DNA from: Phaeodactylum tricornutum CCAP 1055/1
Lineage: Eukaryota > Bacillariophyta > Bacillariophyceae > Surirellales > Neidiaceae
DNA: 64,000 bases
Reading direction: 5' to 3'
Assembly (NCBI RefSeq): GCF_000150955.2
Contig: NC_011685.1
Coordinates: forward strand, 248,001 to 312,000
Notes under the pieces: model-generated
What the model was told of the DNA's origin: nothing
Database searches by the model: none
What the model saw: only the letters and a program-made list of their open reading frames with translations
Translations under genes and position numbers: made by a program
In this document: positions 53,174 to 64,000 of the stretch, one piece after another
How the letters are laid out: every line of letters begins with the position of its first letter
Position numbering within the stretch: the stretch's first letter is position 1

Positions 53174-54532
53174 TTACATCAGACTCATCCTGATGCTCTT
53201 TGCCGTCAACTCCAAATTATGACCCGCTTGGTCCACTTCTGCGTCTGTCTCTACTTCCCGCCAAGCTTCCTCCTGGCTCAAATCCTCTCTATCCTCTTGG
53301 ACAGGAGAGGGCGCCGTTTCATAAACAGAAACTCCGAGGACAATGAATGCCAACGCAATGAAAAACAGTCGATTGGGCACGATGCGTTCGGCCATAACAC
53401 TGAACCCAACACTCCACAAATCTCCGGTCAGTAGACTAAGATTGAAAAGGGTAGCTTCTGATACTTGCAAAAAGCACGAAGCTCCGTGGTAACTTAAAAT
53501 GCCACTGATAACGAAAGCAAAAAGCAGCCATCTAGCAAACGCATGAGAACAGGTTTCGCTGTGGTCGTCCTGTCCCAAGAATTTATATACTTGCTCTCGT
53601 TCCAGCAATGTTGTTTGGATCACGCAAACAATAGTGGCGAAGAAACCCAGCATTCCAAGATATTCGTGTACGCCTCCGAACTGCCGTACTGCGACTTCGC
53701 CTAGCACGTTATTCACTCCATAAAGTAATCCACCGGTAAGCGCCAAAATATCTCCCTTAAATTTGTTTGGAAATTGATCGTGTTCCGAAGATACTTGATC
53801 ATCACTGTAATCCTGCATGATGTTGAGTATAATACCCAACATACAGCACGACACCCCTGCAAGGTGTACGCTAGTATATTTTCGAGAGAGAAATGCACGC
53901 GACAGAATCATTGCACTGGGAATCGCCAATGCGTCAAAGAGAGTAACAGAAGTAATTGTCGTATATCGAAAGGCCAAGACTGTGAAGTAGTTGGCGTATA
54001 CGTCCATAATGGCCATTAAAAGATAGGCCCATGCTGGTGCTTTCAAAGGGATTATCCATAGAAAATTATGGAGGGAGGGAGGTGTTCGAAAAGAAGTTCC
54101 TGACAGCCCATCCTCGCCAAAACAGCTGTTGTCCTCTTCTATCGAGTGGTGGCTAATGTCAAGATTTTGTTGTTGCTTGCATTGGCTTTGCCAAAAAAGG
54201 GGGATCAGAAAGAAAGACAAACCGAAGTAGTAAAGTCCGACTGAGAAAGTTGGGGCGGATAGTTTGCAGTCTAGAGCCAGAGTAGCCTGGGCAGCCCCTG
54301 TGCAAGCCAACAAGAATGACAGAACTTGTCCGAAAGCAATAATCTTCCAGTGCGAGTGAAGGTTGTAGCATGCCCCTTTGAAAAAAGCGGCCGCAAAAGA
54401 GAGTCGTCCCGGGTATTCAACGTAAGTCCCCTGTCCTACGGTACTCGTCTCCTTTGGTTCTGTGGCTACCCTTAAAGCGTCTAGAGGAAGAAGCTCTCGG
54501 TCAACCTTGCCGATCGTCGAAGGCGTCGGCAT
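53174..54532 (-). CDS. SLC35F1/F2-like nucleotide-sugar/drug-metabolite transporter
   Basis: 452 aa from the ATG at 54532, one exon, ending KSIRMSLM. About ten membrane segments of the drug/metabolite-transporter fold. Family segments include YANYFTVLAFRYTTITSVTLFDAL (the SLC35F signature of helix 3-4), SRKYTSVHLAGVSCCMLGII, GDILALTGGLLYGVNNVLGE, GFFATIVCVIQTTLLER and ATLFNLSLLTGDLWSVGFSV. A charged C-terminal tail is cytosolic. SLC35F proteins sit in the plasma membrane or endomembranes; substrate is not established here. Tail-to-tail with the ankyrin gene, 63 bp apart. Confidence 0.88.
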   Translation of the reverse strand: MPTPSTIGKVDRELLPLDALRVATEPKETSTVGQGTYVEYPGRLSFAAAFFKGACYNLHSHWKIIAFGQVLSFLLACTGAAQATLALDCKLSAPTFSVGLYYFGLSFFLIPLFWQSQCKQQQNLDISHHSIEEDNSCFGEDGLSGTSFRTPPSLHNFLWIIPLKAPAWAYLLMAIMDVYANYFTVLAFRYTTITSVTLFDALAIPSAMILSRAFLSRKYTSVHLAGVSCCMLGIILNIMQDYSDDQVSSEHDQFPNKFKGDILALTGGLLYGVNNVLGEVAVRQFGGVHEYLGMLGFFATIVCVIQTTLLEREQVYKFLGQDDHSETCSHAFARWLLFAFVISGILSYHGASCFLQVSEATLFNLSLLTGDLWSVGFSVMAERIVPNRLFFIALAFIVLGVSVYETAPSPVQEDREDLSQEEAWREVETDAEVDQAGHNLELTAKSIRMSLM

Positions 54533-55314
54533 CTGCCACACCACGTCTTTGACGAAGAATTGTTGGAAATCTATTCACCTTTAGATATGCTGAGTGTCAC
54601 ACTTATGAACGAGAGGGACTGCGAAATTAAAAAGGGGATCATCCCGACCCTATTTGAAGGAAGCTTTACCTCACAATCAAGGATTTTACATTTTATGGTT
54701 AACGCCCAGGTCGATTAGTTACAAGACGTTATTCCTCTCGTACAACCGTATTTTGTGATTTCGGTTTCTACCGTCTTGCTGTCAGCGGTCATCACGACTG
54801 ACTGTGAACCGAAAGCCCTGGTGACGGAAGTACGACGTGGAAAGTGATTGATAGTAGGAAAGTGTTTCGAAAGAATAGGTAGTGAATGTCGACGGATAGA
54901 GCAAATCATCTTTCAAGCCTAGTAACGACCAACGAACTATCAACCATCGAACTGGCTTAATTTCTAGGCAACTGGCGCCAAAATCTGAGAAAGCTTCCCT
55001 TCGAATCTAGTTATTTAGAAAGATAGCATTCCCCATGTATGTTATGCATGCGATTGCTCGTCACTGGATCTGAACGGTGCTCTTATCCTTGACATGGCAT
55101 CGCTGTATAATGCGGTCAAACTGACCCGTGTGGCTCGAATAGATGGAGCGGAGTGTCCATCTTTGTACTTTTTAATGTGCCGACCAATCGTTAATTGTTG
55201 TGTTGTCTCCAAAGCTATTGGTATGGGGTAATGTAAAGTATGACGGCGAGCGCTCAATACAGCTTTTCAAAATGCTTCCACAAGCTCGATCGTGCCATAC
55301 TGTGCTAGTCTAGT
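54533..55314. other. Intergenic region
   Basis: About 780 bases. A 64-codon minus-strand frame (54715-54909) starts at an ATG and looks like a mitochondrial leader (MICSIRRHSLPILSKHF), but it has no second exon that I can find, so it is not called as a gene. It could be a 5' exon of the SLC35F gene. Confidence 0.4.
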
Positions 55315-56358
55315 CTAGTAATCTTGATTGGATGTTTGCAGTTCGGGGCGCTTGCGATGCCCTTTGGGCTTTTTTAGAACAGACGCACGCTTTTTGCGAC
55401 GGCGAAACTCGGGCCGATGCCGACGCAACAATCGATCAAGCTGCGGACCTTCCTTCTGTGAATAGTCAGTATCGGCTCGCATGTAGATTGGACGGTCTCG
55501 GTCGTTGACCCAGGCAATGACGTCGCTGGTATTTTCATCGGACAAGGCCTGATTTGCAGCTACTTCGCCGTCCTCGTCGTCAATATCCTCATCATCGCTG
55601 TCATCATCTTCATCAGTCAAGAGCTCCTGGGGGTTCCATCCTTTTGTCTCTTCAATAAATTCACGAGCGAAGTCTACATGAATGTCTAGACAACCCTGTA
55701 ATATGATGTCGACATAGGTTTGTGCAATCGGATGGTCTTCATCCGGTGGACACGGATTGCTCGGCACATAGACCCAAATCCGGACATCCTCTCGCTTTCC
55801 AGCAACCGCTTGGAGGAATAATACATGTTCTTCCGAATCATAATGCTCCTCATCGAGATAGTCAATACGATCAACGTTTTCAATCGGAATCTCTTGGCGA
55901 TCGTAACCGATTTCGCGACGATCAAAGCGTGAGAGTTCCTTTTCGGATACCGGATATAAGACACCTGTACAAGTACCATTCTCGGCCCATTGTACACCCA
56001 TAGCAGTCATTCCCTTTTAAATAAACAAGAAGAATCGACTACTGGTTAGAAACCGATCAATGTAAACAGCTTGACTATCTGCGACGAGCGATGCATACCT
56101 TTACGGAGTGTTTATTCCATGCTCGCTCGATCCCCTTGATTGTGCATGGAAAAGGATTGTCGGTCAAGTTTTTGGCCGTCTTCGCAGCTGACTCCGTTGA
56201 AATAAGACTAAAAAGAGAAAATGGAAAAGCCGCAAAAGGAGCGACAAGTTTGGTGAGTCAACACGCGAGGTGACTACTTACCAGGATCGCCGTCTGTTGC
56301 CTCCGTCTTGAACTACAACCTACCTTCCATAGCCAAATACGGCATGCTTTATCTTCAT
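55315..56358 (-). CDS. Gamma-glutamyl cyclotransferase-like (AIG2/GGCT) protein
   Basis: Three exons: 56358-56324 (35 nt), 56207-56099 (109 nt) and 56013-55315, introns of 116 and 85 nt (phase 2 and phase 0), 280 aa. The tiny exon 1 (MKIKHAVFGYGS) plus exon 2 rebuild the GGCT substrate motif (F/V)GYGSL; an in-frame ATG at 56397 would add 13 residues. Exon 3 carries VLYPVSEKELSRFDRREIGYDRQEIP and VRIWVYVPS, typical of the family, which releases 5-oxoproline from gamma-glutamyl amino acids. A long acidic stretch (EDDDSDDEDIDDEDGE) and a basic tail (RRKKRASVLKKPKGHRKR) extend the C-terminus and suggest nuclear or RNA-associated placement. Confidence 0.82.
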
Positions 56359-56397
56359 TCCTCTAGTTTGCTTACAATTGTGACAATCCGCACTCAT

Positions 56398-57035
56398 GCT
56401 GATTGAATTGGCACGTGTATGCTCTAAAAGTCTTCCCGGTTCGACGAGAGGTCGCTTGTATTGAAAATGTGGCCGAGAACGCCAGGTCTTCCGTTCCAAT
56501 ACATAATATCTCGTTTCCTATAAAGCTCGTGACGAGGTCTCTTTGATTGTATGGCGCTTTGCGACATGGGTTCCCTCGATTGTTTGTTGTGCTTCTTGGT
56601 AGATTCACTGATTCCGGATTGGGCGACTGTCTATCCAAAGAATGCCATCTCTCTAGCTAGCTAGAATGACTGTACAAGTTCTTCTGTTGTTCCTAGGCTG
56701 TTAACACTCGTTGGCTCCAATCTTATTTTTGTCTTTCGTTCGTGGAATGTTTGCTTTTTTCTGCCTTTTTTAAGTATCTCAAACACAGACATCCATATTG
56801 CATATATTTCATTTTTGATGGTATACAACATTTAAAAGCCAACTGTCTATCTTTCATTTTTCTACTTTTTTCACAGTCAGTCAGGTAAGCTTCGAATCCT
56901 CTACTCTAAGGTTTCAAGAGGGCGAAGGCAAACCAGACTGATTACTTGACATTTTCGAACAAAGGCGTATTCGGATCGATTCAAACAATCATTGAAGTCT
57001 CGGCAATGGCTGATAAACGACATGGATAGACTACC
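56398..57035. other. Divergent promoter region
   Basis: About 640 bases between the GGCT-like gene (minus) and IML1 (plus). It has pyrimidine-rich and AT-rich runs near 56750-56880. No gene called. Confidence 0.5.
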
Positions 57036-60000
57036 ATGATAATTTCTAAGCTTGTATCGCTTAATGTGCATGAGGCCTTGACCTTTGAAGGCACCGAAAT
57101 ATGCTTGCATCCGGATTTGTTTTCCGCGTCGACAGGGAACGACTCAGTTGCTCGACCAGGCAAAGATCCACGCTTGTTGTTGGTGTCTGTGCATTCAACT
57201 GATGAAAATTGGTCTGTGAATAACAATAATCCCGCGGCCAGCTTACAAGCTAAACTCTTACACGTTGGAGATATGATTGAAATTCGGGTATGGGATCCAT
57301 TGCCTCAGCCTGATACAACTCCCTCTTCCAGCGTCGGGGCGACGAGCTGGCGAAAGCGACCCACTTTAACGCCTTCGCACAGTATGCCAGTCACCTCTGC
57401 CCACTCCTCTACTTCTTCACACGAAAACATTGGTGTCAATCATCACTCGTCCGATCATCTGAACGAAGCCCTGTCTGGGGCGACAATTTCGGATGTCGGT
57501 AAATTGGAAGGACTGGATGACGGAGTCCCCCGTAGAGCTTCTTTGCAGTATTCTGCATCGGCTGGAGCTGGCGGCCAATACGACAATAAAGAAACAGTCG
57601 GCGACAACTTTACAGATGAGCAGCACAGGGCAAACATGGCGGCCGTAGAGCCCTCTCCGATTCAGCCGGCGCCGGCTAAATCCGCTTCCTCAGCCAGAGC
57701 TATATTAACACCAGCAACGTCACTGCCGGAAGATTCTTCGCCAGCGAAAAGCATTACAACCCCGGGAGAGCTACCACCTGTCTTTCCTCGCAATAGAACG
57801 AATACCGTCGATGGCCCGGCAAACACAACTGTACCACGTGTCGCAAACGTTGTTCCGAAACCACCGATAGCCCAGCGTCGAATTTCAGCCAACGCACCAG
57901 CCGAAAATATGCAGGGCAAATCGCGGACAACAAGAGCATCCCTGCATTCTCGTGAACTATCCGATATGACACTGGAAACGGTATACCCGGTAGATCATCG
58001 GTCAGCCACCGTTTTGGATAGCAGCAATCACCTCGTTGATTTGCAGGTTCCCTTTGGCAGCAGTGTATGTGTTCCAAGCGAAGACGAAGACGATTTTCAC
58101 ACCGACATTGCATCATCACATTCCCTCCGGCTGTCTTTTGTAATGAAGGTCACAGAACAGACGTTGACAAGTTTAAAAGGTTCGGCTCGGACTCAAGTTT
58201 CTCTACTGCGACAGATTGCGGATCTTTACGAATTGAGCAGCTACGATATGGTGACAATCCATAAGGTAGAAAACGAAGAAGAGGAAGCAGCGTTGGCTGC
58301 GGTCTCGGCGGACTTTGTATTGGTGACAATTAAAGATCAATTTATTTCAAGGGGTGACATGCACTTGTTTCAACAGAATTTGATGGGTTCTTGGATTTAC
58401 GAAGGACAGCGCTTGTTTGACGCGACCCGGGGTATTCACGCACATGCTCGAGAAATACGACACGACGATCACCAAGCTCGATCTGGTATTGTGACGCAAG
58501 ACACTATGATTACTTACCGGAGTCGATCCTCTCGCATTTTCTGGTAAGCTCGAGACCAATCCGTAGTTCAGAATCCATCTATCCATCGCTCACTCTATTT
58601 CTATTTAGGCTGATCCAAATTTCTGCTGAAATGTGGGACTACTCGTCACCGTATGCAAACTATGAGGACGAAAGCAGATGCGAGGTGTACTTCGACAAGT
58701 TTGTCAAATTTGCCTACGAACTCTTCGCAAAATGGAAGGTTGTGGAAGCGACGCACTCCCTTACTGTGGTCTTTTTTAGTAGGACGTTTCTGCCATCGAG
58801 GACCTCGGTGTTGCCAGCAATAGGGAATAGGCCGGCAGATCAAAGGGACGCATATGGTCGCCGCTATGAAGATCACTATAACATTGTAATTGAAAACGAA
58901 ACAAACGCAGACTGGGATGCGTTGGTTTTGCGCATGAAGGAAGCTTTTCTGAAGTATCCATACGAAGTCGAATGGAACTGCTCCGCAGCTGAGGATGCTC
59001 GGCGTCCTTCAACGGCAACGCAGGGCAATGTGTTGGAGGCTATCAATGTAACCCTTAACTTGCTTCAGTATCATTTCCTTGATCGAGACTTGCATCGAAC
59101 CGGAAATAGCATTCTCGTAGTGTCAGCTGGCGGCGGTGTTTTTGAAGTCGACAAGGAGCTTGCATCTATCACATACCAACGAATGATGGACCATGGAATT
59201 GGAAGCGACATGCTTAGTCTCGGTCTACCACCTCTTCATATCGCACCGTTTTTTCTCTACGTGAACGCCTATCGATCTGTCGGAAAAACTGGAATTGATG
59301 GTATGATACTGTCGCATGAGAAGCGTGCTTGTATTTCATTTTAGAAGCCATCTCATACCTTGCCTTGTGTCTCTTGCTACAGCCGGAGAAAGCTACTACG
59401 AGGTGCCCCATTGGATGCATCTGTCATTCGTGAGCTACCCAAGTGATAGTACAATACCCGGAAGCGCTCCCGAGCAACATGATACGCAAGTTACGTCTGT
59501 TTCGTCGTTTCCATATGGAATGGATGTAGGCCCAAATGGCTTCCTTCGCTCGCAGCCACCCGTTCGAAGCGCTGGAACGCGTCAAGACACCAGTCCACTC
59601 CTTCGTCCGCTTTCGTTCTCCGCCCATGGAAATGCGGCTGCATCGCCGACAAAAAAGAAAGTATTGAATCAAGAGCGCCATCTGATTGCTGGGCGAGATT
59701 TCTATGACATTTTGGAAGCCTGTCGCCCCCGCCACACAGGCTCTGTGCCATCTGCGTTACAGTGTCTGATAGAACTTTACAAAAGCGAAGAAAAGAGAGA
59801 GCTGATGGACAGTGAAGCCTGACCGCCGGAGTGATTCCGAAGAGGCTAGTAAACCCAGGGAATGGGGTGCTCTAGGTCTTCCTGATCATCGTCCGAGCGA
59901 TTCGTCAAGCTCAAGCGCATGCGGCATCCTCAGTCCTTCCTTGAGATATCTAGCCACCGGACGCAGTCTTCAAAAGATGGAACACATCGAACACACAGAT

Positions 60001-62698
60001 GCCCCTGAAAAGACTGCGAGTCCATCTTCAAGCTACACAAGCCAATTTTCTAGCGTCTTAGGAGTATCATACGACAGGCCCCTGCTCGCCCAGCAACTGT
60101 CTCCATCGCGCATTCAAATGCAGAGAACCCCTTCACAAGACATGATTCTCGTGGACGACGATAATTGTAATTACGATGAAGCATCCCCACGACCCTCGCA
60201 CAGCGATAACGTAGTGCTAGAGCTGGATGAAAGCAGCGAAGCTCTCGTTAGTAGCGCTCATCAAACACTTGACAAGATTGAAGATCGTTTGAGAAAAAGC
60301 ATGAGGTCTTCTGATGCGAACTCGTTCCAAGTCTCCTCCCCTAAGGCGATGACGAGTTCGGATTCCAGATCTGGTCTCCCCATGCGAGATATAGATTCAA
60401 GAAGCCGCCACTCCATTTCTACATCTACGAAGGCAGGCAATGTCTCGGGGGGGATCGGGGCGGCCTTAACAAGGTACAGTAGTGCCGGAAGTAGTAGTAG
60501 CCACAACTTGGAAGCACAAGGAGTTCAACGACTTTCAGTGCGGTCGATCAGCTCCACTCGCTTACTCGGGCAGTCTCCAGGGATGCGCCCGCTTTTTGAA
60601 ATGAACTCTCGTGGTCTCTCTCCACTGATTCTGCCACCACCACGCTCCTATATTGATCCACTAGAAGTACAGCCTCTATCTTTCACAGGAGGAGGAAGGT
60701 TTGGGGGACGATTGATACACCCTTCTGAGATGTCAAGACCTTTTTTGGGTCACAATCCAAACAATCTTCATCACCGTACAAAGACCGAGAGCAGCCACGG
60801 TTCTTCCAGCAGTAAAACGTTTTCGACTAGTCCACCGATGGGTAGTGCAAGTAATTCACTGTTTCACAAGTCAGCCGTATCTCAGCCCAATCGCTCCTAT
60901 ACGCATGATCGCGGACCGTCAAGAGGAAAAACAGGACAGGCTTCCAGAAGAAAAAGCCGTGCATTAAATCCATTCCGCCAGGAAGACGAGGATGAAGTCC
61001 TCGCTAAGAAGTCTCACAATCGACGCCGTTGGAGTCACGTCTTTCCCCTCGGAGAGGTTGAGTTTAAGCGTCACGTAAGTCGCCGTCAACAGCAAATAGG
61101 AACATTGGAGGCGGGAGCAATTTCATTCCGACCTGATTTTTTTATTCGTTTCACAGGCGGGTCCGAACTGGAAAAGTTTGTCATCGCCGGCGATTTTACC
61201 ACTCTCAGTAGACTACTTCCCACCACAGCAAGACATTGTCCTCAATTTTCAATTTAATATATACAACGTTACCTTGAGTGAGTTTGAGCACACGAACTAT
61301 TCCTCCAACAGGGAGCTTTTGGATGAAATGGTTCGGCAACGCTTGACGCAAGATTATCAGCTTGTACCCCCCTCCCATGTCAACGCAAGCAACTATCGTA
61401 GCGAGTCAGTGAGAGATAATTTGGCCAACCGTCAGGCACAAACGAAATCGGAGACAGAAAATCCCGAAATTGTTCGCAAGTTCCTCTCAATGGGTCATCG
61501 ATTACAAGTTCTTACCTACGACCCGGCATCTGACACTGTTGAGGTAAACCGATACAACGCAAAAGGAGCAGAGCACAACACTGCGTCAAACTCATTCAAA
61601 TACTATTACTATGGCTTCTGCAAGGAGACACATAGCTATACCAAAGTTGTGCAATCTTTTGACAAATACTCTCATCAGTACAACTGGAACAAGGTGGATC
61701 GCATGGTGTGCGGTGACGTTGAAAATAGAGAACTGGAAGATTCAATGCGGGCTCGTAGGATTATGTTTGGATTGATCCCGGAGCGATTTGAAGATATCAA
61801 CGCCGAGCAGGAATACATATCGAAATTTCATCGACTGCTGGGGTACCTAGACAAACTGCGCGAAAGAATTGAGTCTGATGCGCCATTGGAGATCAAAATT
61901 ATATCAAGTCAAGATTCAGAAGGCGATGAATTTCCCGTTGCGCAACTTCCCTCCAAAATAGGGATTGAGCGAGAGTCGATGCGCCGATTTTACGTCCAAC
62001 TTCGTAAGGGGAAACGTGATTCGTTCGAGTGGATGGAAGTTGCCGTTGATAGGACTTTCAACACATCCTGGTCTTACAGGCTAATGTTCAATTGGCTTGT
62101 AGCGAGCTCTGGGAAGGTGGACACGCAAATCCAGCTCTTGCAAAGGCGGTGTTTGCAGTACGGACTCAATTTGGTACCATTCTTGCAAGTTAGTGTTTCT
62201 ACGAATGTTTTCTTAAACCCCTTTCGACCTCCTGCTATTTTGGCAATCAGAGAGGAGACCAAGGCAAGTTTGTTGGACGCAGTCTTGATCAACAACGACT
62301 ATGTCTACGATGGCGTATTTACTACAGACGCTCAGCTTGTGGCGGAATGCATGGAAGTAGGAACGGCCCTTGATTTTGGGAAGAGTTTCGGTAAAAGACA
62401 AATCGGACGGCAGTTTGTGCACCGAAGCGGAACCTTATTTGTTCGGATCGTGAACGACAAACAAGGATTCGCCTTGTTGATTGTTTTCGGAAACTACCGC
62501 TACGTGGGAAGAGACGAGCTCTTGGTATCTAAGTACCGCAAAGCATTCTTTGACTTGAAGAACTTGCTCAATGATCTAGTGGATGATGATGATGATGATA
62601 ACATTGAGGTCATTTCGCCAGAAAAACATGTAAAGGAATCTCAGATCAGAGACAAGAACTATCGTTCACTTGATTCTTTCCAGACAACTCTGCCTTAA
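57036..62698 (+). CDS. IML1: GATOR1 subunit IML1/DEPDC5
   Basis: Five exons: 57036-58543, 58609-59300, 59383-59811, 59876-61074 and 61157-62698 (introns 65, 82, 64 and 82 nt), total 1789 aa. The joins restore family motifs: IFW/LIQISAEMWDY, GID/AGESYYEVPHWMHLSF and KRH/AGPNWKSLSSPAILPL. The third intron (donor GTGAAG, acceptor TCTAG) is weaker but is the only one that keeps frame. The N-terminal region, the VWA-like SABA-type part (HSLTVVFFSRTFL), RRWSHVFPLGEVEF and the C-terminal domain (EWMEVAVDRTFNTSWSYRLM, FNWLVA) match IML1/DEPDC5, which in the GATOR1 complex turns off Rag GTPases when amino acids are low and so restrains TOR. I find no DEP domain before the C-terminal domain. The end has a run of five Asp encoded by GAT repeats. 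Confidence 0.9.
62582..62599. repeat. GAT triplet repeat inside IML1
   Basis: Six GAT-type codons in a row near the 3' end of the IML1 gene encode an Asp run (LVDDDDDDN). Likely length-variable. Confidence 0.7.
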
Positions 62699-62755
62699 GC
62701 TCCACTTTTCGAAGTAAGCAAAGTTCTCGCCATCTGGTTCATCATTTGTTTCGTT

Positions 62756-64000
62756 TCATCTATTTGAATCTTCGTGTCTCCAGTGGTCGTCGGTATACGG
62801 GGCTAAAAAACAATTTCGATCAGGCGGGTGAAACCAATAGTTGAAAGCTATGTGAGGACCAATCGAATTGCCACCTTCGAAGTCCTCTGTGTACGACGTA
62901 ACAGAATGGAACCAACTGGCTGGTAAATAGAGGCACTGGCCCGCCTGAAGGTCGATCTGGCATCCAATGCCTGGATTTGCATTTGGTTCGCCACAAGATG
63001 CACCGACAGGTTTCGCAAAATGATCAGGTCTCGCCTCGTCGCGTAGAACAGTCTTGTAACCCTGACTTTCGCCCTCTTCACGAATTAAAGTTTCGTATTC
63101 ATCGTGGTCGCCGTGGAGAAACGCGGACGCGTCATCATTCTCTGTATCGCTCGCATAGTCAAATCCCCTACCTAAAACAGCTTCATCCTCGTCGTCGCTA
63201 CTGTCGGCGCTCTCGTTCTCACTCTCTACTTCGTCTGACATTTTCGCCTGTGTAATTGAGTCGGGTACACCATCTGCTCTCGTAGGGCGGCTCTGGTACG
63301 ATATCAGCCCATTTGGATGGACCTTGTCAATTGTTCCGTACGTAGGAATGTGCGCCGCTTCCGACGGCGGGTACAGGAGAAAAGATTTGCGGCCGGACAA
63401 AAGCACATAAAAGTTGTCGTGAAAGTCGTGATGTAAACCACTCGATCCCACAGCCGCTCCCATCCAAACGTTGCAAGATTGCAGCACCAGATTTCCAGCG
63501 ATTTTCAACTTTCCAGGAAGATCACCCGACTCCAAAAGCTGAAGACAAGGCGTCAGAAAAAGCGACGTGTTTTGGCTGGTCTCGGTTGATTGCGTTGAAA
63601 GATAGAAGAGATCTTTCTCTTCCCCTCGTAGTTTCCCAACAAATTCTCGAAACGTCATATCGACTTGTCGGTCGTCGTTTCGGTTTTGACCGAATGGCGA
63701 ATGTTTGTCGGATCTCCTCTCGACCTGAACTTTGCCGTCTCCAGCTCGCTCGAGCATCTTCTCAACGGTTACGGCGTGTTTCCAATCAGACGGGAGACCA
63801 CTCAGAACACAAGGCCTTCGTTTCGACACGTAATTTTCAAAGAAAGATTGAGGGTCCATGGCAGGAGAAAGCACGTCCAGGATCGGATCTGGAGCGCCCT
63901 CCACTTTCTCAGCGAACCGATAGCCCTGGTAGCCTCCTTGCTCTTTCTGGCGTGTATGGTATCCGGTCTGATTCCCTTCGTCGATCGGGGTGGAAGGAGG
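62756..64000 (-). CDS. JmjC-domain protein, 5' end beyond window
   Basis: The frame is open from the window edge to 62756; the only start-like codon near 63904 is a GTG, so the true start lies outside and the first residues seen here are partial. The JmjC/cupin-8 fold is clear: QSFFENYVSKRRPCVLSGL (N-terminal strand), GSSGLHHDFHDNFYVLLSGR with HxD metal ligands, KSFLLYPPSEAAHIP, and LYLPASWFHSVTSY with the third His. It is close to the cupin-8 group (TYW5/HIF-inhibitor/JMJD-type hydroxylases or lysyl hydroxylases using Fe(II) and 2-oxoglutarate). A long acidic insertion (about 90 residues, SENESADSSDDEDEAV region) sits within the fold. Tail-to-tail with IML1, 57 bp apart. Substrate unknown. 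Confidence 0.85.
   Translation of the reverse strand, partial: PPSTPIDEGNQTGYHTRQKEQGGYQGYRFAEKVEGAPDPILDVLSPAMDPQSFFENYVSKRRPCVLSGLPSDWKHAVTVEKMLERAGDGKVQVERRSDKHSPFGQNRNDDRQVDMTFREFVGKLRGEEKDLFYLSTQSTETSQNTSLFLTPCLQLLESGDLPGKLKIAGNLVLQSCNVWMGAAVGSSGLHHDFHDNFYVLLSGRKSFLLYPPSEAAHIPTYGTIDKVHPNGLISYQSRPTRADGVPDSITQAKMSDEVESENESADSSDDEDEAVLGRGFDYASDTENDDASAFLHGDHDEYETLIREEGESQGYKTVLRDEARPDHFAKPVGASCGEPNANPGIGCQIDLQAGQCLYLPASWFHSVTSYTEDFEGGNSIGPHIAFNYWFHPPDRNCFLAPYTDDHWRHEDSNR

Overview
The window looks like nuclear DNA of a photosynthetic stramenopile, almost certainly a diatom and most likely Phaeodactylum tricornutum or a close relative. The evidence is an Lhcf-type fucoxanthin chlorophyll a/c protein, several plastid preproteins with the diatom 'signal peptide then Phe' cleavage motif (FtsZ, a K+ channel, a TPR protein, a protein of unknown function), a diatom-type fused nucleotidyl cyclase-phosphodiesterase receptor, a diatom Cys/His-finger family, short GT-AG introns (64-187 nt) and dense packing. 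The species is inferred; the group is well supported. I see no rRNA, convincing tRNA, CRISPR, virus-like element or intact transposon.

Layout. 0-20 kb: a VPS34-type lipid kinase with PDZ-like domains, an unknown plastid protein, a Sec14/CRAL-TRIO protein, a BTB protein, YIP1, a fucosyltransferase-like Golgi enzyme, plastid FtsZ, a plastid TPR protein, a type II peroxiredoxin, an M20 aminoacylase and a von Willebrand A protein. 20-28 kb: the cyclase-phosphodiesterase receptor, RRP36 and the duplicated Cys/His-finger protein. 28-34 kb: two tandem secreted IgGFc-binding-like proteins whose 3' thirds look homogenised by gene conversion. 35-49 kb: SNF5, a plastid two-pore K+ channel with EF-hands, AIP1, the Lhcf antenna protein, an unknown membrane protein, AFG1, a HAD-like protein and an MFS transporter. 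49-64 kb: a tandem pair of very cysteine-rich small proteins, an ankyrin protein, an SLC35F transporter, a gamma-glutamyl-cyclotransferase-like protein, the GATOR1 subunit IML1/DEPDC5 (five exons) and a JmjC protein cut by the window edge.

Genes are mostly unrelated in function, but the arrangement is regular: plus-strand genes repeatedly end tail-to-tail with minus-strand genes, often less than 120 bp apart. Many models need splicing; exon joins given here were chosen by GT-AG sites that keep frame and restore family motifs.

Four genes have a homology-supported reading frame interrupted by an in-frame stop or a one-base shift (BTB, cyclase-PDE, SNF5, AFG1), and AIP1 has no in-frame ATG. This could be sequence error, strain-specific damage or recoding, and is the first thing to resolve. 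Other points of interest are the lipid kinase with a DFS instead of DFG motif, the mixed substrate residues in the cyclase, the DEP-less IML1, and the secreted tandem pair.
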